From: Bradyrhizobium viridifuturi
GTDB lineage: Bacteria; Pseudomonadota; Alphaproteobacteria; Rhizobiales; Xanthobacteraceae
Assembly: GCF_001238275.1 (NCBI RefSeq)
Contig: NZ_LGTB01000003.1
Location: 124,001 to 188,000 of the forward strand
Length of the DNA stretch: 64,000 nucleotides
Direction: 5' to 3'
The notes beneath the pieces were generated by a model. It was not told the DNA's origin. It searched no databases and saw nothing but the letters and a program-made list of their open reading frames with translations. Position numbers and translations under genes: made by a program. Positions 39,533 through 48,659 of the stretch are shown here, piece by piece; position 1 is the stretch's first letter, and every line of letters starts with the position of its first letter.

Positions 39533-39616
39533 GTGAGCGACCACGCAGGCGTTGAGCATCACGAGCACGCGGCGCGTTATCACCGCGAAGCTGCCGAGCA
39601 CCGCGGCAAGCACTAA
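39533..39616 (+). CDS. Possible 27-residue His-rich peptide
   Basis: A GTG start gives MSDHAGVEHHEHAARYHREA followed by AEHRGKH, then TAA. The heptad-like alternation of His, Glu and Ala resembles small His-rich helical peptides seen as hypothetical genes in Bradyrhizobium. A weak GAGAG ribosome site precedes it. It may bind metal. Too short to be sure it is translated. Confidence 0.4.
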   Translation: MSDHAGVEHHEHAARYHREAAEHRGKH

Positions 39617-39704
39617 TATCAGTTCCAGTACTGCGTGAGTGGCTTCCGCCGTCCCCGCGAGGGGGCGGCGATTTCTTTTTGCGGCGCCGTACGTGACGAC
39701 TGCG

Positions 39705-40607
39705 TTAGTCCGCACCCGCCGCGAACGTCATGAGCGCAGCAATCATCAGTTCCGGCGCTTCCTGCGCGACGCAATGGCCGACACCATCGAAGGTCCAGCG
39801 GCTGGCGTGCGGGATCAGTGCCGCGGCGCGGTCGGCCATCTCCTTGTAGATCGGCCATGACTGTTCGGCGGTGGCGATGCGGACCGGGCAGGCGATCTCG
39901 GCGAACCACGGGAACGGATTGCCGCGGGAATCGCCGGCATAGATCTGCTCCATGGCCTGGAAGATCGGACCCAGCAGGGCTGACTCGATCTCGGGCGAGC
40001 AGCGCAGCCGCATGCGGCCGTCGTCGAGCCGCGCAAAGCCGTGATTGACGTAGGCCCATAGCGACGGTTCGGTCCATGGTGCGAAGGCCGGCGCGGCACG
40101 CAGTCGCTGGAACAGATCATCGGCATTGTCGAATTCGGCGCGGCGGCGCAGCACGCCTTGCACCGACGCGGTCGCGATGTTGCTGAGACCGCCGGTCCGC
40201 GGCATGCGCGGATCCATCGCGGTCGGCTCTGTCACGAACAGCCGCGTGAAGCGGTCCGGCAGCAGCTTGGTGGCCAGCAGCATGTCGGTCGCGCCGGCGC
40301 TGTGGCCGATGCCGTAGATGTCGTAGAGGTCGAGGCGCTCGACCACCATGCGGATATCGTCGGCGAAATCCCGGAAGTGATAACGATCGGCCGCTGGCTT
40401 GTGGCTGAGCCCATGGCCGCGGCGGTCGATTGCATAGACGGTGTAGTCGGAGGCCAGCGCCTCCGCGACCTCGGTCCAGACTTCGGCGACGAAGCCGGTG
40501 CCGTGTAGAAGCAGCGCCACAGGCTTGCCGGAGCCCGGCTCGCCCCACCGTGCCAGCGCGATCTGCGATCCGGCATCGCCAACGAAGATCCGCTGCGGCT
40601 GCGTCAT
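39705..40607 (-). CDS. Alpha/beta hydrolase
   Basis: 300-residue alpha/beta hydrolase. The oxyanion-hole motif is LLLHGTGFVAEVW near residue 33, the nucleophile elbow GIGHSAGATDM near residue 100 and the catalytic His GVGHCVAQEAPEL near the end. IDRRGHGLSHKP is also typical. It may be an esterase, a lactonase or a haloperoxidase-like hydrolase. It lies 6 bp downstream of the GMC oxidoreductase gene on the same strand and so belongs to the catabolic operon controlled, by inference, by the IclR regulator. Confidence 0.83.
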   Translation of the reverse strand: MTQPQRIFVGDAGSQIALARWGEPGSGKPVALLLHGTGFVAEVWTEVAEALASDYTVYAIDRRGHGLSHKPAADRYHFRDFADDIRMVVERLDLYDIYGIGHSAGATDMLLATKLLPDRFTRLFVTEPTAMDPRMPRTGGLSNIATASVQGVLRRRAEFDNADDLFQRLRAAPAFAPWTEPSLWAYVNHGFARLDDGRMRLRCSPEIESALLGPIFQAMEQIYAGDSRGNPFPWFAEIACPVRIATAEQSWPIYKEMADRAAALIPHASRWTFDGVGHCVAQEAPELMIAALMTFAAGAD

Positions 40608-40613
40608 GGGCTG

Positions 40614-42245
40614 CTATCGCGCATCCCTGAGGATCATTTCGGCGGCCTTCTCGGCGATCATCGCGGTCGGCGTGTTGGTGTTGCCGGAGGTGATGGTCGG
40701 CATCACGGAAGCATCCGCGATGCGCAGGCCGTGCAGGCCGTAGAAGCGCAGCCGCTCGTCGACCACGGCCATCGGGTCGTTCGCCGTTCCCATCTTGGCG
40801 GTGCCGACGGGATGGAAGATCGTGGTGCCGATGTCGCCGGCGGCCTTGGCGAGCGAGGCGTCGTCATCGCCGACCGAAGGACCGGGCAGGAACTCTTCCG
40901 GATGATATTTCTCCAGCGCCTTCTGCTTCATCAGTCTGCGCGTGGTGCGGATCGCGTCGGCCGCGACTTGCCGGTCGTCGTCGGTCGAGAGGTAATTCGG
41001 CGCGATTGACGGCTTGTCATCGGGCGCGGTCGATTTGATCCGCACCGTGCCGCGCGAGGTCGGCTGCAGATTGCAGGCGCTCACCGTGATCGCGGGGAAA
41101 CGATGCAGGGGATCGCCGAACTTGTCGAGCGACAGCGGCTGCACATGGAACTGGATGTTGGCGCGCGAGCGCGTCGCATCCGACCGGGTGAAGATGCCGA
41201 GCTGCGACGGCGCCATGGTCAGCGGCCCGCGGCGGCGGAACGCGTAGTCGAGCCCCATCAAGCCGCGGCGCACGAGATTGTAATAGGTCTCGTTCAGCGT
41301 GCGCACGCCCGACACCTTGTAGATCGCGCGCTGCTGCAGATGGTCCTGCAAATTGTGGCCGATGCCCTGCACGTCGGCCACGATGTCGACGCCGAGCGGC
41401 GACAGCCATTCGGCCGGGCCGATGCCGGAGCGGTGCAGCACCTGCGTGGTGCCGATCGAGCCGGCACAGAGAATCACCTCGCCCTTGGCGCGTGCCTCGA
41501 CCGCCTCACTGTCTTGCCCGTTGCCCTGGCGGAACAGCACGCCGGCGGCGCGGCCGCTCTCGATGATCAGGCGGTCGACCAACACCTCGGTCTCGAGCCT
41601 GAGGTTGCTGCGGTTCAGCACCGGCTTGAGGAAGCCGCGCGCCGACGACCAGCGCCGGCCGCGCTTCTGGTTGACGTGGAAATAGCTGGTGCCTTCGTTG
41701 TCGCCGGTGTTGAAATCCGGGATCCGCTTGATGCCCATCTCCTCGGCGGCATCGCCGACCGCATCGAGGATCTGCCACGACAGCCGCGGCGCCTCGATAC
41801 GCCAGCCGCCGCCGACACCGTGATGCTCGCTTGCACCGAGGAAATGATCCTCCAGCTTCTTGAATGCCGGCAGCACGTCGTCGTAGCTCCAGCCGGTGAG
41901 GCCGAGTTGCCGCCAATGATCATAGTCCGCGGCCTGGCCGCGCATCGAGATCATGGCGTTGATCGCCGACGAGCCACCGATCACCTTGCCGCGCGGATAG
42001 GCCAGCGCGCGGCCGTTGAGGCCGGGTTCGGCCTCGGTCTTGAACATCCAGTCCGAGCGCGGATTGCCGATCGCGAAGAGATAGCCGACCGGGATGTGAA
42101 ACCAGATCCAGTTGTCCTTGCCGCCGGCTTCCAGCAGCAGTACGCGCTTCGTCGGATCGGCCGACAGGCGGTTGGCCATGATGCAGCCCGCCGTGCCCGC
42201 GCCGACGATAATGTAGTCGAAATCACCCTCGAGCCTTCGCGGCAT
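40614..42245 (-). CDS. GMC-family FAD oxidoreductase (choline dehydrogenase-like)
   Basis: 543-residue glucose-methanol-choline oxidoreductase that oxidises an alcohol using FAD. The ADP-binding motif FDYIIVGAGTAGCIMANRLS opens the protein at residue 9. The GMC signatures follow: ALAYPRGKVIGGSSAINAM and GSIGTTQVLHRSGIGP. The active-site region is FHPVGTAKMG and TSGNTNTPTAMIAEKAAE. The start at 42245 was chosen because the FAD motif follows directly. The alcohol substrate is unknown. It lies between an MFS transporter and a hydrolase gene. Confidence 0.88.
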   Translation of the reverse strand: MPRRLEGDFDYIIVGAGTAGCIMANRLSADPTKRVLLLEAGGKDNWIWFHIPVGYLFAIGNPRSDWMFKTEAEPGLNGRALAYPRGKVIGGSSAINAMISMRGQAADYDHWRQLGLTGWSYDDVLPAFKKLEDHFLGASEHHGVGGGWRIEAPRLSWQILDAVGDAAEEMGIKRIPDFNTGDNEGTSYFHVNQKRGRRWSSARGFLKPVLNRSNLRLETEVLVDRLIIESGRAAGVLFRQGNGQDSEAVEARAKGEVILCAGSIGTTQVLHRSGIGPAEWLSPLGVDIVADVQGIGHNLQDHLQQRAIYKVSGVRTLNETYYNLVRRGLMGLDYAFRRRGPLTMAPSQLGIFTRSDATRSRANIQFHVQPLSLDKFGDPLHRFPAITVSACNLQPTSRGTVRIKSTAPDDKPSIAPNYLSTDDDRQVAADAIRTTRRLMKQKALEKYHPEEFLPGPSVGDDDASLAKAAGDIGTTIFHPVGTAKMGTANDPMAVVDERLRFYGLHGLRIADASVMPTITSGNTNTPTAMIAEKAAEMILRDAR

Positions 42246-42343
42246 GTCCTCGTTCCCGGCAAGCGTCTTTTGTTGCTGACTATTAGTCAGACGCAGCCGG
42301 TCGAGACAAGCCCGGCGGTGGATACCGGGCGTGCGCCGGATGA

Positions 42344-43651
42344 TCAGGAACGGCTCGGTTCGGCCAATGTGACCTGATGTCCCGCTCGGGGAACGCAGAC
42401 GATCAGCGTCAGCATACCGATCGCGAGCAGCGCGCCGACGAGGGCGAGCGGTGCGTAGATGCTCCCGGTCGCGACATTCATCCAGCCGATCAGGGCAGGG
42501 CAGACGGCGCCGCCGAACGAGCCGATCGCGCTGATCAGCGCTATACCACCGGCGGCGGCGCTGCCCTCGAGCATCGCATTCGGAATGGTCCAGAACAGCG
42601 ACAGGATCGCGAAGATGCCGACCGAGGCAATGGCGAGCAGCGTCACGGTGATGAGTACGCTGCTCTGCGCGGCTTGCAGGGCGATGAAGCACGCTGCCGC
42701 GACGAGGCCGCAAGCGACCACGTGCCACCGCCGCTCACGGGTGCGGTCGGAACTGTAGCCGATCGCGACCACGCCGATCGCCGAGGCGACCGAGATCGCG
42801 CCGCTCAGCCAGCCGATCTCGGTGGTGGTCGCGACGCCGACGCGCTTCAGCAGCGTCGGCGTCCACAGCAGGATGGTGTTGAGCGAGCAGAAGAACGCGA
42901 AGTAGATGAATGACAGCAGATAGACGCGCGGCTCGCGCAGCGCGGCCGCAAAGCTGCGCGTGGTGCCAGGCGTGGCGGCACGATCGCGGGCGAGATCGCC
43001 GGCCACCTGTCGTCGCTCGTCGGGGCTGAGCCAGCTCGCGGCCTGGGGTCCGTCGGCAAGCGTGAGATAGGCGGCAATGCCGAGCAGCACGGCGGGAACG
43101 CCTTCGAGGACGAACAGCCACTGCCAGCCATGCAGGCCGTGGACGCCCTGCATGTGGTCCATGATCAGGCCCGACAACGGACCTGCGATGACGCCGCCGA
43201 GCGGCACCGCCATCACGAACAGGCTCGTCATGCGGCCGCGCACGCGGTCCGGAAACCACAGCATCAGGTAATACAGGATGCCGGGGAAGAATCCGCCCTC
43301 GGCGGCGCCGAGCAGGAAGCGCAGCAGATAGAGATGATACTGGTTCTGCACCAGCGCCAGCAGCACGGTGACGGTGCCCCACAGCACCATGATCCGCAGC
43401 AGCGTCTTGCGGACGCCGATCCTGACCAGCAGCAGATTGCTCGGCACTTCGAGCGCGACATAACCGACCGAGAAGATGCCGGCGGCAAGCCCGAACACCG
43501 CGTCGTCGATGTTCAGATCATGCAGGAATTGCAGCTTGGCAAAGCCGATATTGAAGCGATCGATGATCGCAACCGTGTAGCACGCGAGCAGGAACGGGAT
43601 CAGGCGCCAGGCGATCCGTCCATAGAGCCGCGATTGGGCCGCATCCTGCAT
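42344..43651 (-). CDS. MFS transporter, ACS/phthalate-permease type
   Basis: 435-residue major facilitator with about 12 membrane helices, of the anion:cation symporter type (RLYGRIAWRLIPFLLACYTV, DRFNIGFAKLQF, GYVALEVPSNLLLVRIG). Such proteins import organic acids. GGAGG precedes the ATG at 43651, which fits the family N-terminus; a start at 43708 would add 19 residues. It probably imports the substrate broken down by the neighbouring GMC, hydrolase and MaoC-type enzymes. Confidence 0.87.
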   Translation of the reverse strand: MQDAAQSRLYGRIAWRLIPFLLACYTVAIIDRFNIGFAKLQFLHDLNIDDAVFGLAAGIFSVGYVALEVPSNLLLVRIGVRKTLLRIMVLWGTVTVLLALVQNQYHLYLLRFLLGAAEGGFFPGILYYLMLWFPDRVRGRMTSLFVMAVPLGGVIAGPLSGLIMDHMQGVHGLHGWQWLFVLEGVPAVLLGIAAYLTLADGPQAASWLSPDERRQVAGDLARDRAATPGTTRSFAAALREPRVYLLSFIYFAFFCSLNTILLWTPTLLKRVGVATTTEIGWLSGAISVASAIGVVAIGYSSDRTRERRWHVVACGLVAAACFIALQAAQSSVLITVTLLAIASVGIFAILSLFWTIPNAMLEGSAAAGGIALISAIGSFGGAVCPALIGWMNVATGSIYAPLALVGALLAIGMLTLIVCVPRAGHQVTLAEPSRS

Positions 43652-43710
43652 CGAAACCTCCAAGTATTTCTTTTTGATTTGTTGAGTCGAATCGTGCCGC
43701 GACGGCACTG

Positions 43711-43857
43711 CGCTCCCTCGCCCCGCTCTTGCGGGGAGAGGGGTGGGGTGAGGGGCTGCGTCCGCATAGACGGAGAGAGTTGAGCCTGCGGAGGCTCCCC
43801 TTCACCGGAATGCATCTGACGATGCATTCCGGCCTCTCCCCGCAGACGGGGCGAGGC
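43711..43857. repeat. Palindromic intergenic repeat (CTCCC...GGGAG type)
   Basis: Left arm CGCTCCCTCGCCCCGCTC with GCGGGGAGAGG and right arm CCTCTCCCCGCAGACGGGGC form a long stem, with an inner GAATGCATC/GATGCATTC stem. It is the same family as the element inside imuB at 58179-58309. Here it fills most of the 239-bp gap between the MFS and MaoC genes. Confidence 0.7.
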
Positions 43858-43890
43858 GAAGCGGGAGCCTTGTGCTGGTCGTACGCGCGG

Positions 43891-44343
43891 TTAGCCCGCC
43901 TTGGCGCTCGCAGGAAATTCCAGCATCGCTTCACCGGCCGCGACCGTCTCGCCACGCTGGTTCTGCACGGCGACGTCGACCAGCACCCAGCGCGATTTCG
44001 CGGTGGTCTGCTTGGCCTTGATGGTGCCGGCGGGGCGGATGGTGTCGCCGGGCTTCACCGGCTTCAGCCAGCGCGTCTCGAGCCTGCGATGGATTGCGCC
44101 GGCGGGAAGCGCCCAGTCGGTCAGCATGCGCGAGATCAGGCCGAAATTGTTCATGCCATGCATGATGATGCCGCCGAAATTGGTCTTGCCGAAATCGCCC
44201 TTCATGTAGTTGTCGTCGAGATGCAGCGGGTTGTAGTCGAGCGATGCATCGCAGAACAGGCGGATCGATTCGCGCGAGACCGCGAAGGCGGGACCGTCGA
44301 TGGTGTCGCCGGCCTTGAGAGCATCGAAATTCACGGATGTCAT
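43891..44343 (-). CDS. MaoC-family dehydratase
   Basis: 150-residue hot-dog fold hydratase/dehydratase. The MaoC signature is NYMKGDFGKTNFGGIIMHGM, containing the catalytic region before the buried His, and DYNPLHLDD matches the typical Asp-x4-His motif. GGAGGATC precedes the ATG at 44343. It begins 11 bp after the stop of the partner gene. Together they resemble a two-subunit enoyl- or mesaconyl-CoA-type hydratase. Confidence 0.83.
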   Translation of the reverse strand: MTSVNFDALKAGDTIDGPAFAVSRESIRLFCDASLDYNPLHLDDNYMKGDFGKTNFGGIIMHGMNNFGLISRMLTDWALPAGAIHRRLETRWLKPVKPGDTIRPAGTIKAKQTTAKSRWVLVDVAVQNQRGETVAAGEAMLEFPASAKAG

Positions 44344-44354
44344 GCTGATCCTCC

Positions 44355-44846
44355 TTACATCGGACGGATGGTCTGGCCGCGACCCGAGCAGATCACGTCG
44401 CCATGCTGGTTGAAGAAGACGTTGTCGTGCACCACGAACAGCCGCTCGCGCTTGATGAACTTGTCGAGCGCGCGGGCCTGCAGGGTGATGGTGTCGCCGG
44501 GACGGGCAGGGATGTTGTAGCTCCACGATTGTCCGGCATTGACGGTGCCCGGCGAGCGCATCCAGTCATCGGCGGGCGTGCACGCGAACATCAAGAGAAT
44601 GTGGATCGCGGGCGGCGCGATCAGCCCGCCATAGGGCCCGGCCTTCGCCGCCGCTTCGTCCAGATAGAGCGGGTTGGTCTCGCCGACCGCACGGCAGTAC
44701 AGCGCGATCGCTTCCTGCGTCAGCTTGTAGGGCAGCGTCTTGCGCGGCTCGCCGGGGACGATGTCGTCCCACATCTTGCGCAGCTTCGCGTCCTTCCAGA
44801 AATCGGTCTCGAACGGGGTGGCCGCAGAACTTTCTGCTTGCGCCAT
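44355..44846 (-). CDS. FAS1-like/MaoC N-terminal hydratase subunit
   Basis: 163-residue hot-dog protein of the FAS1-like dehydratase family, the usual partner of a short MaoC protein. Features include TLPYKLTQEAIALYCRAVGE and NPLYLDEAAAKAGPYGGLIA near the middle, and a C-terminus ending CSGRGQTIRPM. It opens the minus-strand operon facing two palindromes and the IclR regulator gene. It probably pairs with the next gene to hydrate a CoA-bound enoyl acid. Confidence 0.8.
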   Translation of the reverse strand: MAQAESSAATPFETDFWKDAKLRKMWDDIVPGEPRKTLPYKLTQEAIALYCRAVGETNPLYLDEAAAKAGPYGGLIAPPAIHILLMFACTPADDWMRSPGTVNAGQSWSYNIPARPGDTITLQARALDKFIKRERLFVVHDNVFFNQHGDVICSGRGQTIRPM

Positions 44847-44867
44847 CGGGCATCCTCCTGTTATTCA

Positions 44868-44902
44868 GTTCGCTAGGCGAACATTTAATTCGCTATATGA
44901 AT
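44868..44902. promoter_or_regulatory. Two tandem palindromic operators, likely for the IclR regulator
   Basis: GTTCGCTAGGCGAAC (44868-44882) is a perfect 6-3-6 palindrome. ATTCGCTATATGAAT (44888-44902) is a related imperfect one with ATTC/GAAT ends. Their centres are 20 bp apart, about two helical turns, in the 184-bp gap between the hydratase operon and the IclR gene. Site shape and placement fit an IclR-type operator. Confidence 0.6.
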
Positions 44903-45030
44903 TGACGCTAGCGCGGTCGGGAGCCCCTGACAAGCGTGCAGCGCCGCGTCATGTGCAGGCGGCCATGCGGGCTGCGATGTCGTGAGTAGAACCAACGTCC
45001 CTCGCAAAGCGGCGCCATGAGCAAAACGCG

Positions 45031-45801
45031 ATGAGCAAAGAGAGTGACGGCTTCGTGCGCGCGATTGCGCGCGGCTTCTCGATCATCGAGGCGCTCGGCA
45101 AGCCGCCCGGGCGGCACACGCTGGCCGAGGCCGCCGACATTGCGGGGCTCAACCGCGCCACCGCGCGCCGCATTCTCGCGACCCTGGTGGCGCTGAAATA
45201 CTGCGCTTCCGACGGACGCTATTTCAGCCTGCGGCCGCGCGCGCTCGGGCTCGGCCTGTCCTACCTCAATGCGCTGCCATATTGGGGCCATGCGCAGCGT
45301 GCGCTGGAAAATCTCCGCAACGAGATCGGCGAGTCCTGCGCCATGGCAGTGCTCGACGAGGACGAGATCGTCTATGCGCTACGCCTGCCGGCACGGCGGA
45401 TTCTTTCTGCCAATCTCGGCGTCGGCAGCCGCTTGCCCGCGCATCTGGTGTCGCTCGGCCGCGTCATGCTCGCGGCGCTGCCGCGCGGCACCCGCGAGGC
45501 CTATCTTGCAACCGGCGGCTTCAAGCAGGTCACGCCGCGCACGGTGACCGATCCGGAGCGGCTCGGTGAACTGCTGCTGCGGGTCGAGAGCGACGGCTAT
45601 GCCTGGGTCGACGGCGAGCTCGATCCCGCGATCTGCGGCATCGCGGTGCCGCTGCGTGATCCCGCAGGCTCCGTGGTCGCGGCGCTCAGCGTCAACACGA
45701 TCTCGGGCACGGTCAGTGAGGCCGCTGCCCGCAAGAAATTCCTGCTGCCGCTGCGCCGCACCGCGCAGGAGATCCGCAGCCAGATGCTGACGTCGGGCTA
45801 G
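45031..45801 (+). CDS. IclR-family transcriptional regulator
   Basis: 256-residue regulator with an N-terminal winged helix (HTLAEAADIAGLNRATARRI, residues about 24-65) and a C-terminal IclR effector domain (SRLPAHLVSLGRVMLAALP, DGELDPAICGIAVPLRDPAG). Family members such as PcaR and PobR sense aromatic or organic acids and control divergent catabolic operons. It is divergent from the MaoC-type genes across two palindromes, so it likely controls them and the MFS/GMC/hydrolase genes beyond. The ATG at 45031 is used; an ATG at 45017 leads to a stop at once. Confidence 0.88.
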   Translation: MSKESDGFVRAIARGFSIIEALGKPPGRHTLAEAADIAGLNRATARRILATLVALKYCASDGRYFSLRPRALGLGLSYLNALPYWGHAQRALENLRNEIGESCAMAVLDEDEIVYALRLPARRILSANLGVGSRLPAHLVSLGRVMLAALPRGTREAYLATGGFKQVTPRTVTDPERLGELLLRVESDGYAWVDGELDPAICGIAVPLRDPAGSVVAALSVNTISGTVSEAAARKKFLLPLRRTAQEIRSQMLTSG

Positions 45802-45918
45802 CTCGCCAGGCCGTTGTTTCCGATCGCGTTGCCTGCTTAGATCAGGCCGCCGAGCCCGGCTTGGTGATGTAATGGGCATTCGGCACGCCGTGTCCGAATT
45901 TCAGCTGGAGCGATTGCC

Positions 45919-47256
45919 ATGACCAAAGTGGTTCTCACGCTGCTCGCGTCCGCTGCGCTCTGCGCGTCACTGCCGTGCCGGGCGGATGCCGAACTTGATG
46001 TCGCAAGGCTGAAGGGCGCGATCGAGAAGTCGGTCGAGGCCGACTATCCGAAACTCGACGCGCTCTACAAGGATATTCACGCCCATCCCGAAATCGCCTT
46101 TCAGGAGGAGAAGACCGCGGCCAAGCTGGCTGCCGAAATGCGGGCGCTTGGCTTCGAGGTGACGGAGCATGTCGGCAAGACCGGGCTGGTCGCGCTCTAC
46201 AGGAATGGCGAGGGCCCCACCGTCATGGTGCGCACCGAGCTCGATGCGCTGCCAATGGAGGAAAAGACCGGACTTCCCTATGCGAGCCACGACAAGACGA
46301 CGTGGCAGGGACGGGAAACCTTCGTGGCGCACAGCTGCGGCCACGACGTCCACATGGCGAGCTGGGTGGGGACGGCGAAGACGCTGGTCGGCCTGAAAGA
46401 CCAGTGGCACGGCACGCTGATGTTCATCGCCCAGCCGGCCGAGGAAATCGTCTCGGGCGCCAAGGCGATGCTGGCGGACGGCCTGTTCACGCGATTTCCA
46501 AAGCCGAATGTCGGCTTCGCCTTGCACGATGGCCCGTTCGCCTACGGAACGCTACGCTATCGCGTCGGCATCGGCTCATCCGCCGCCGATGGCCTCTACA
46601 TCAAATTCCGTGGCCGCGGCGGGCACGGTGCGGTGCCGCAGGCGACGATTGACCCCGTGATGATGGCTGCGCGCTTTGTCGTCGATGTCCAGAGCGTGAT
46701 CAGCCGCGAAAAGGACCCGACCGAATTTGGCGTCGTCAGCATTGGCTCAATTCACGGTGGCACCGCGTCGAACATCATTCCTGACGACGTGGTGCTGTTC
46801 GGCACCATTCGCACCTTCAAGCCTGAGGTGCGCGCCAAGATGCTGGCAGGCATCGAGCGGACGGCAAAGGCGGTCGCCGCGATGTCGAATGCGCCGGAGC
46901 CTGAGATCAACATCGGCGAAGGGACCAAGGCCGTGATCAACGACCCCGACGTGGTCGGCACCGCGGAAAAGGTGCTGAAGGCGGCGTTTGGCGACAAGTT
47001 CGCACCGTCACCGCCGGGCACACCCAGCGAGGACTATTCGGAATTCGTCAACGCCGGGGTGCCCTCGATGTTCTTCAATATCGGTGTCTACGAGCCGGAA
47101 CGCGTCGCCGCCGCCCGCGAAGGCAACGGTCCGCCATTGCCGTCCAACCACTCGCCGCTGTTCGCGCCGGTGCCGGGGCCGACGATCAAGACCGGTGTCG
47201 CGGCCATGACGCTTGCCGTGCTGAGCGCGTTCGACCGGCAGGCGCCGGAAAAATAG
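45919..47256 (+). CDS. Secreted M20 amidohydrolase
   Basis: 445-residue M20D-type metallopeptidase/aminoacylase. A signal peptide (VVLTLLASAALCASLPCRADA) places it in the periplasm. Metal ligands include HSCGHDVHMASW, QPAEEIVSGAKAM and a late EDYSEFVNAGVPS. A dimerisation domain follows DGLYIKFRGRGGHGAVPQAT. It probably hydrolyses N-acyl amino acids or amides. It is a paralogue of the cytoplasmic enzyme encoded at 48660, and no operon partner is evident. Confidence 0.87.
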   Translation: MTKVVLTLLASAALCASLPCRADAELDVARLKGAIEKSVEADYPKLDALYKDIHAHPEIAFQEEKTAAKLAAEMRALGFEVTEHVGKTGLVALYRNGEGPTVMVRTELDALPMEEKTGLPYASHDKTTWQGRETFVAHSCGHDVHMASWVGTAKTLVGLKDQWHGTLMFIAQPAEEIVSGAKAMLADGLFTRFPKPNVGFALHDGPFAYGTLRYRVGIGSSAADGLYIKFRGRGGHGAVPQATIDPVMMAARFVVDVQSVISREKDPTEFGVVSIGSIHGGTASNIIPDDVVLFGTIRTFKPEVRAKMLAGIERTAKAVAAMSNAPEPEINIGEGTKAVINDPDVVGTAEKVLKAAFGDKFAPSPPGTPSEDYSEFVNAGVPSMFFNIGVYEPERVAAAREGNGPPLPSNHSPLFAPVPGPTIKTGVAAMTLAVLSAFDRQAPEK

Positions 47257-47333
47257 CCGTCTGCGTCGGTCGCGCGCGCAAGACACCGCGCCGGAACTCG
47301 CAGACCAATTGCTTACCTTGCTGGAGGAGCCCC

Positions 47334-47948
47334 GTGGCAGATCCCGTCCGTGCCCCTTTCTATCATGACGGAATGCGAGAGTTGCAGGACCGCTTCGACG
47401 GCCGTCGCGTCGCCGACGGCCTCGAGAAGCATCGTCTCCATTTCGAATTCTGGGAACAGGATCGCAAGCTCATCGAGGAGACGCGGTTCTTTTTCATTGC
47501 GACGAGCTATCAGGATAACGTCGATTGTTCGATGCGGTCCGGTGATCCCGGCTTCGTGAGGATCACCGGACCGGACACGCTCGAGTACCCCGAATACGAC
47601 GGCAACAACATGTACCGCACGCTCGGCAATATTCATCGCAACCCGAATGTCGGCTTGCTGTTCGTGCGCCTCGACGGCAAGACGTTTCGCACGCGGATCC
47701 GAGGCAAGGCGACAATCCACGACGATGCCGACACGCTTGCGCGGCATCACGGCGCGAAGGTTGTCGTGCGCGTGAAATGCGAAATCTTTCCGAATTGCCC
47801 GCGCTACATTCCAGACCTGATGGGCGCTTCAACAGATGTTCCGGCGAATCCCTTCGTCCCTCGGCCCGGATACGAGCCGCCTGCACCTGAATGGAAGAGC
47901 CGGGATTACCTCAAGGACGTGCTTTCGAAATACGATCCGCATCGGTAA
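47334..47948 (+). CDS. Pyridoxamine 5'-phosphate oxidase family protein
   Basis: 204-residue split-barrel FMN-binding protein of the PNPOx-like superfamily. Recognisable stretches are FFFIATSYQDNVDCSMRSGD, FVRITGPDTLEYPEYDGNNM and NPNVGLLFVRLDGKTFRTRI. The GTG start is preceded by GGAGGAGC, which decides it. It is an FMN- or F420/heme-type oxidoreductase of unknown substrate rather than the vitamin B6 enzyme itself. Confidence 0.83.
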   Translation: MADPVRAPFYHDGMRELQDRFDGRRVADGLEKHRLHFEFWEQDRKLIEETRFFFIATSYQDNVDCSMRSGDPGFVRITGPDTLEYPEYDGNNMYRTLGNIHRNPNVGLLFVRLDGKTFRTRIRGKATIHDDADTLARHHGAKVVVRVKCEIFPNCPRYIPDLMGASTDVPANPFVPRPGYEPPAPEWKSRDYLKDVLSKYDPHR

Positions 47949-47956
47949 GGCGAGGT

Positions 47957-48382
47957 CTAGGGCAGCGGTGCCATGTAGGGAATGCTGGCGACCAGTGCGA
48001 ACACCTGAACCGCATTGCACAGCATGCCGCCCCAATGCAGCCGGCGCAGCCGCCGCACCGCGGTGGGGTCACCCAGATCCCTCGCATCTGCCTCGGCATC
48101 GAGCCGGCGCAGGAACCAGCGGCGCGCCAGCACGGCGAATGCCGCGATCAACGCGATGCCGAGCGCTGTGGCCGGCCGGCCCGCGGCGGCAAAGGCGAGC
48201 GTTCCGATCACGCCGGCTGTCGCCAGCACCAGGAAGTAGGCGTTGAACATGCCGCGCAGCAGGCGGGTGACGGGCGGGACGTCGAGCTTCACAAGCAGGA
48301 ACGCGGGCGCCGCCAGCAGGAAATAGCCCATCGGCACCAGCAGGATGATGGTGGAGAACAGGACCGCTTGATCCGGCGTCAT
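47957..48382 (-). CDS. Hypothetical four-helix membrane protein
   Basis: 141-residue protein with about four hydrophobic segments (LFSTIILLVPMGYFLLAAPA, YFLVLATAGVIGTLAFAAAG, ATALGIALIAAFAVLA, MLCNAVQVFALVASI) and a central Arg/Asp-rich loop (RRWFLRRLDAEADARDLG). No family is recognised. It converges with the pyridoxamine oxidase-like gene, only 8 bp apart. Confidence 0.6.
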   Translation of the reverse strand: MTPDQAVLFSTIILLVPMGYFLLAAPAFLLVKLDVPPVTRLLRGMFNAYFLVLATAGVIGTLAFAAAGRPATALGIALIAAFAVLARRWFLRRLDAEADARDLGDPTAVRRLRRLHWGGMLCNAVQVFALVASIPYMAPLP

Positions 48383-48659
48383 TGCAGCCGCCCCTTTTTC
48401 TGAAGACGAGAGGATTTCGGTGCGGAAACCTCAAGTAGTATCCGCGCGAGCGTTTTCCGGCACCATTGGGCTTTGGTCGGACGCGATTGTATCAGCCTTG
48501 GCCATGGCCTGCTGGTGCAAAGTCACGCGTGTCCGGGGACCGTGTCGTATCCCGTTTGCGAATGCGGGCCCCAGCGGGCGGCATGCCACATCTGTTGGGT
48601 GGACCGGCTCTTGCATGCTAGAGAGGCACTGAAGCTCAACCTCCGAGGCCAGAATTCTC

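Noticed and set aside
39074..39715. 213-residue minus-strand frame covering the whole 39.1-39.7 kb region
   Set aside because: Its first two thirds have no protein-like character; only the last ~71 residues, with their own ribosome site and two hydrophobic helices, look real.
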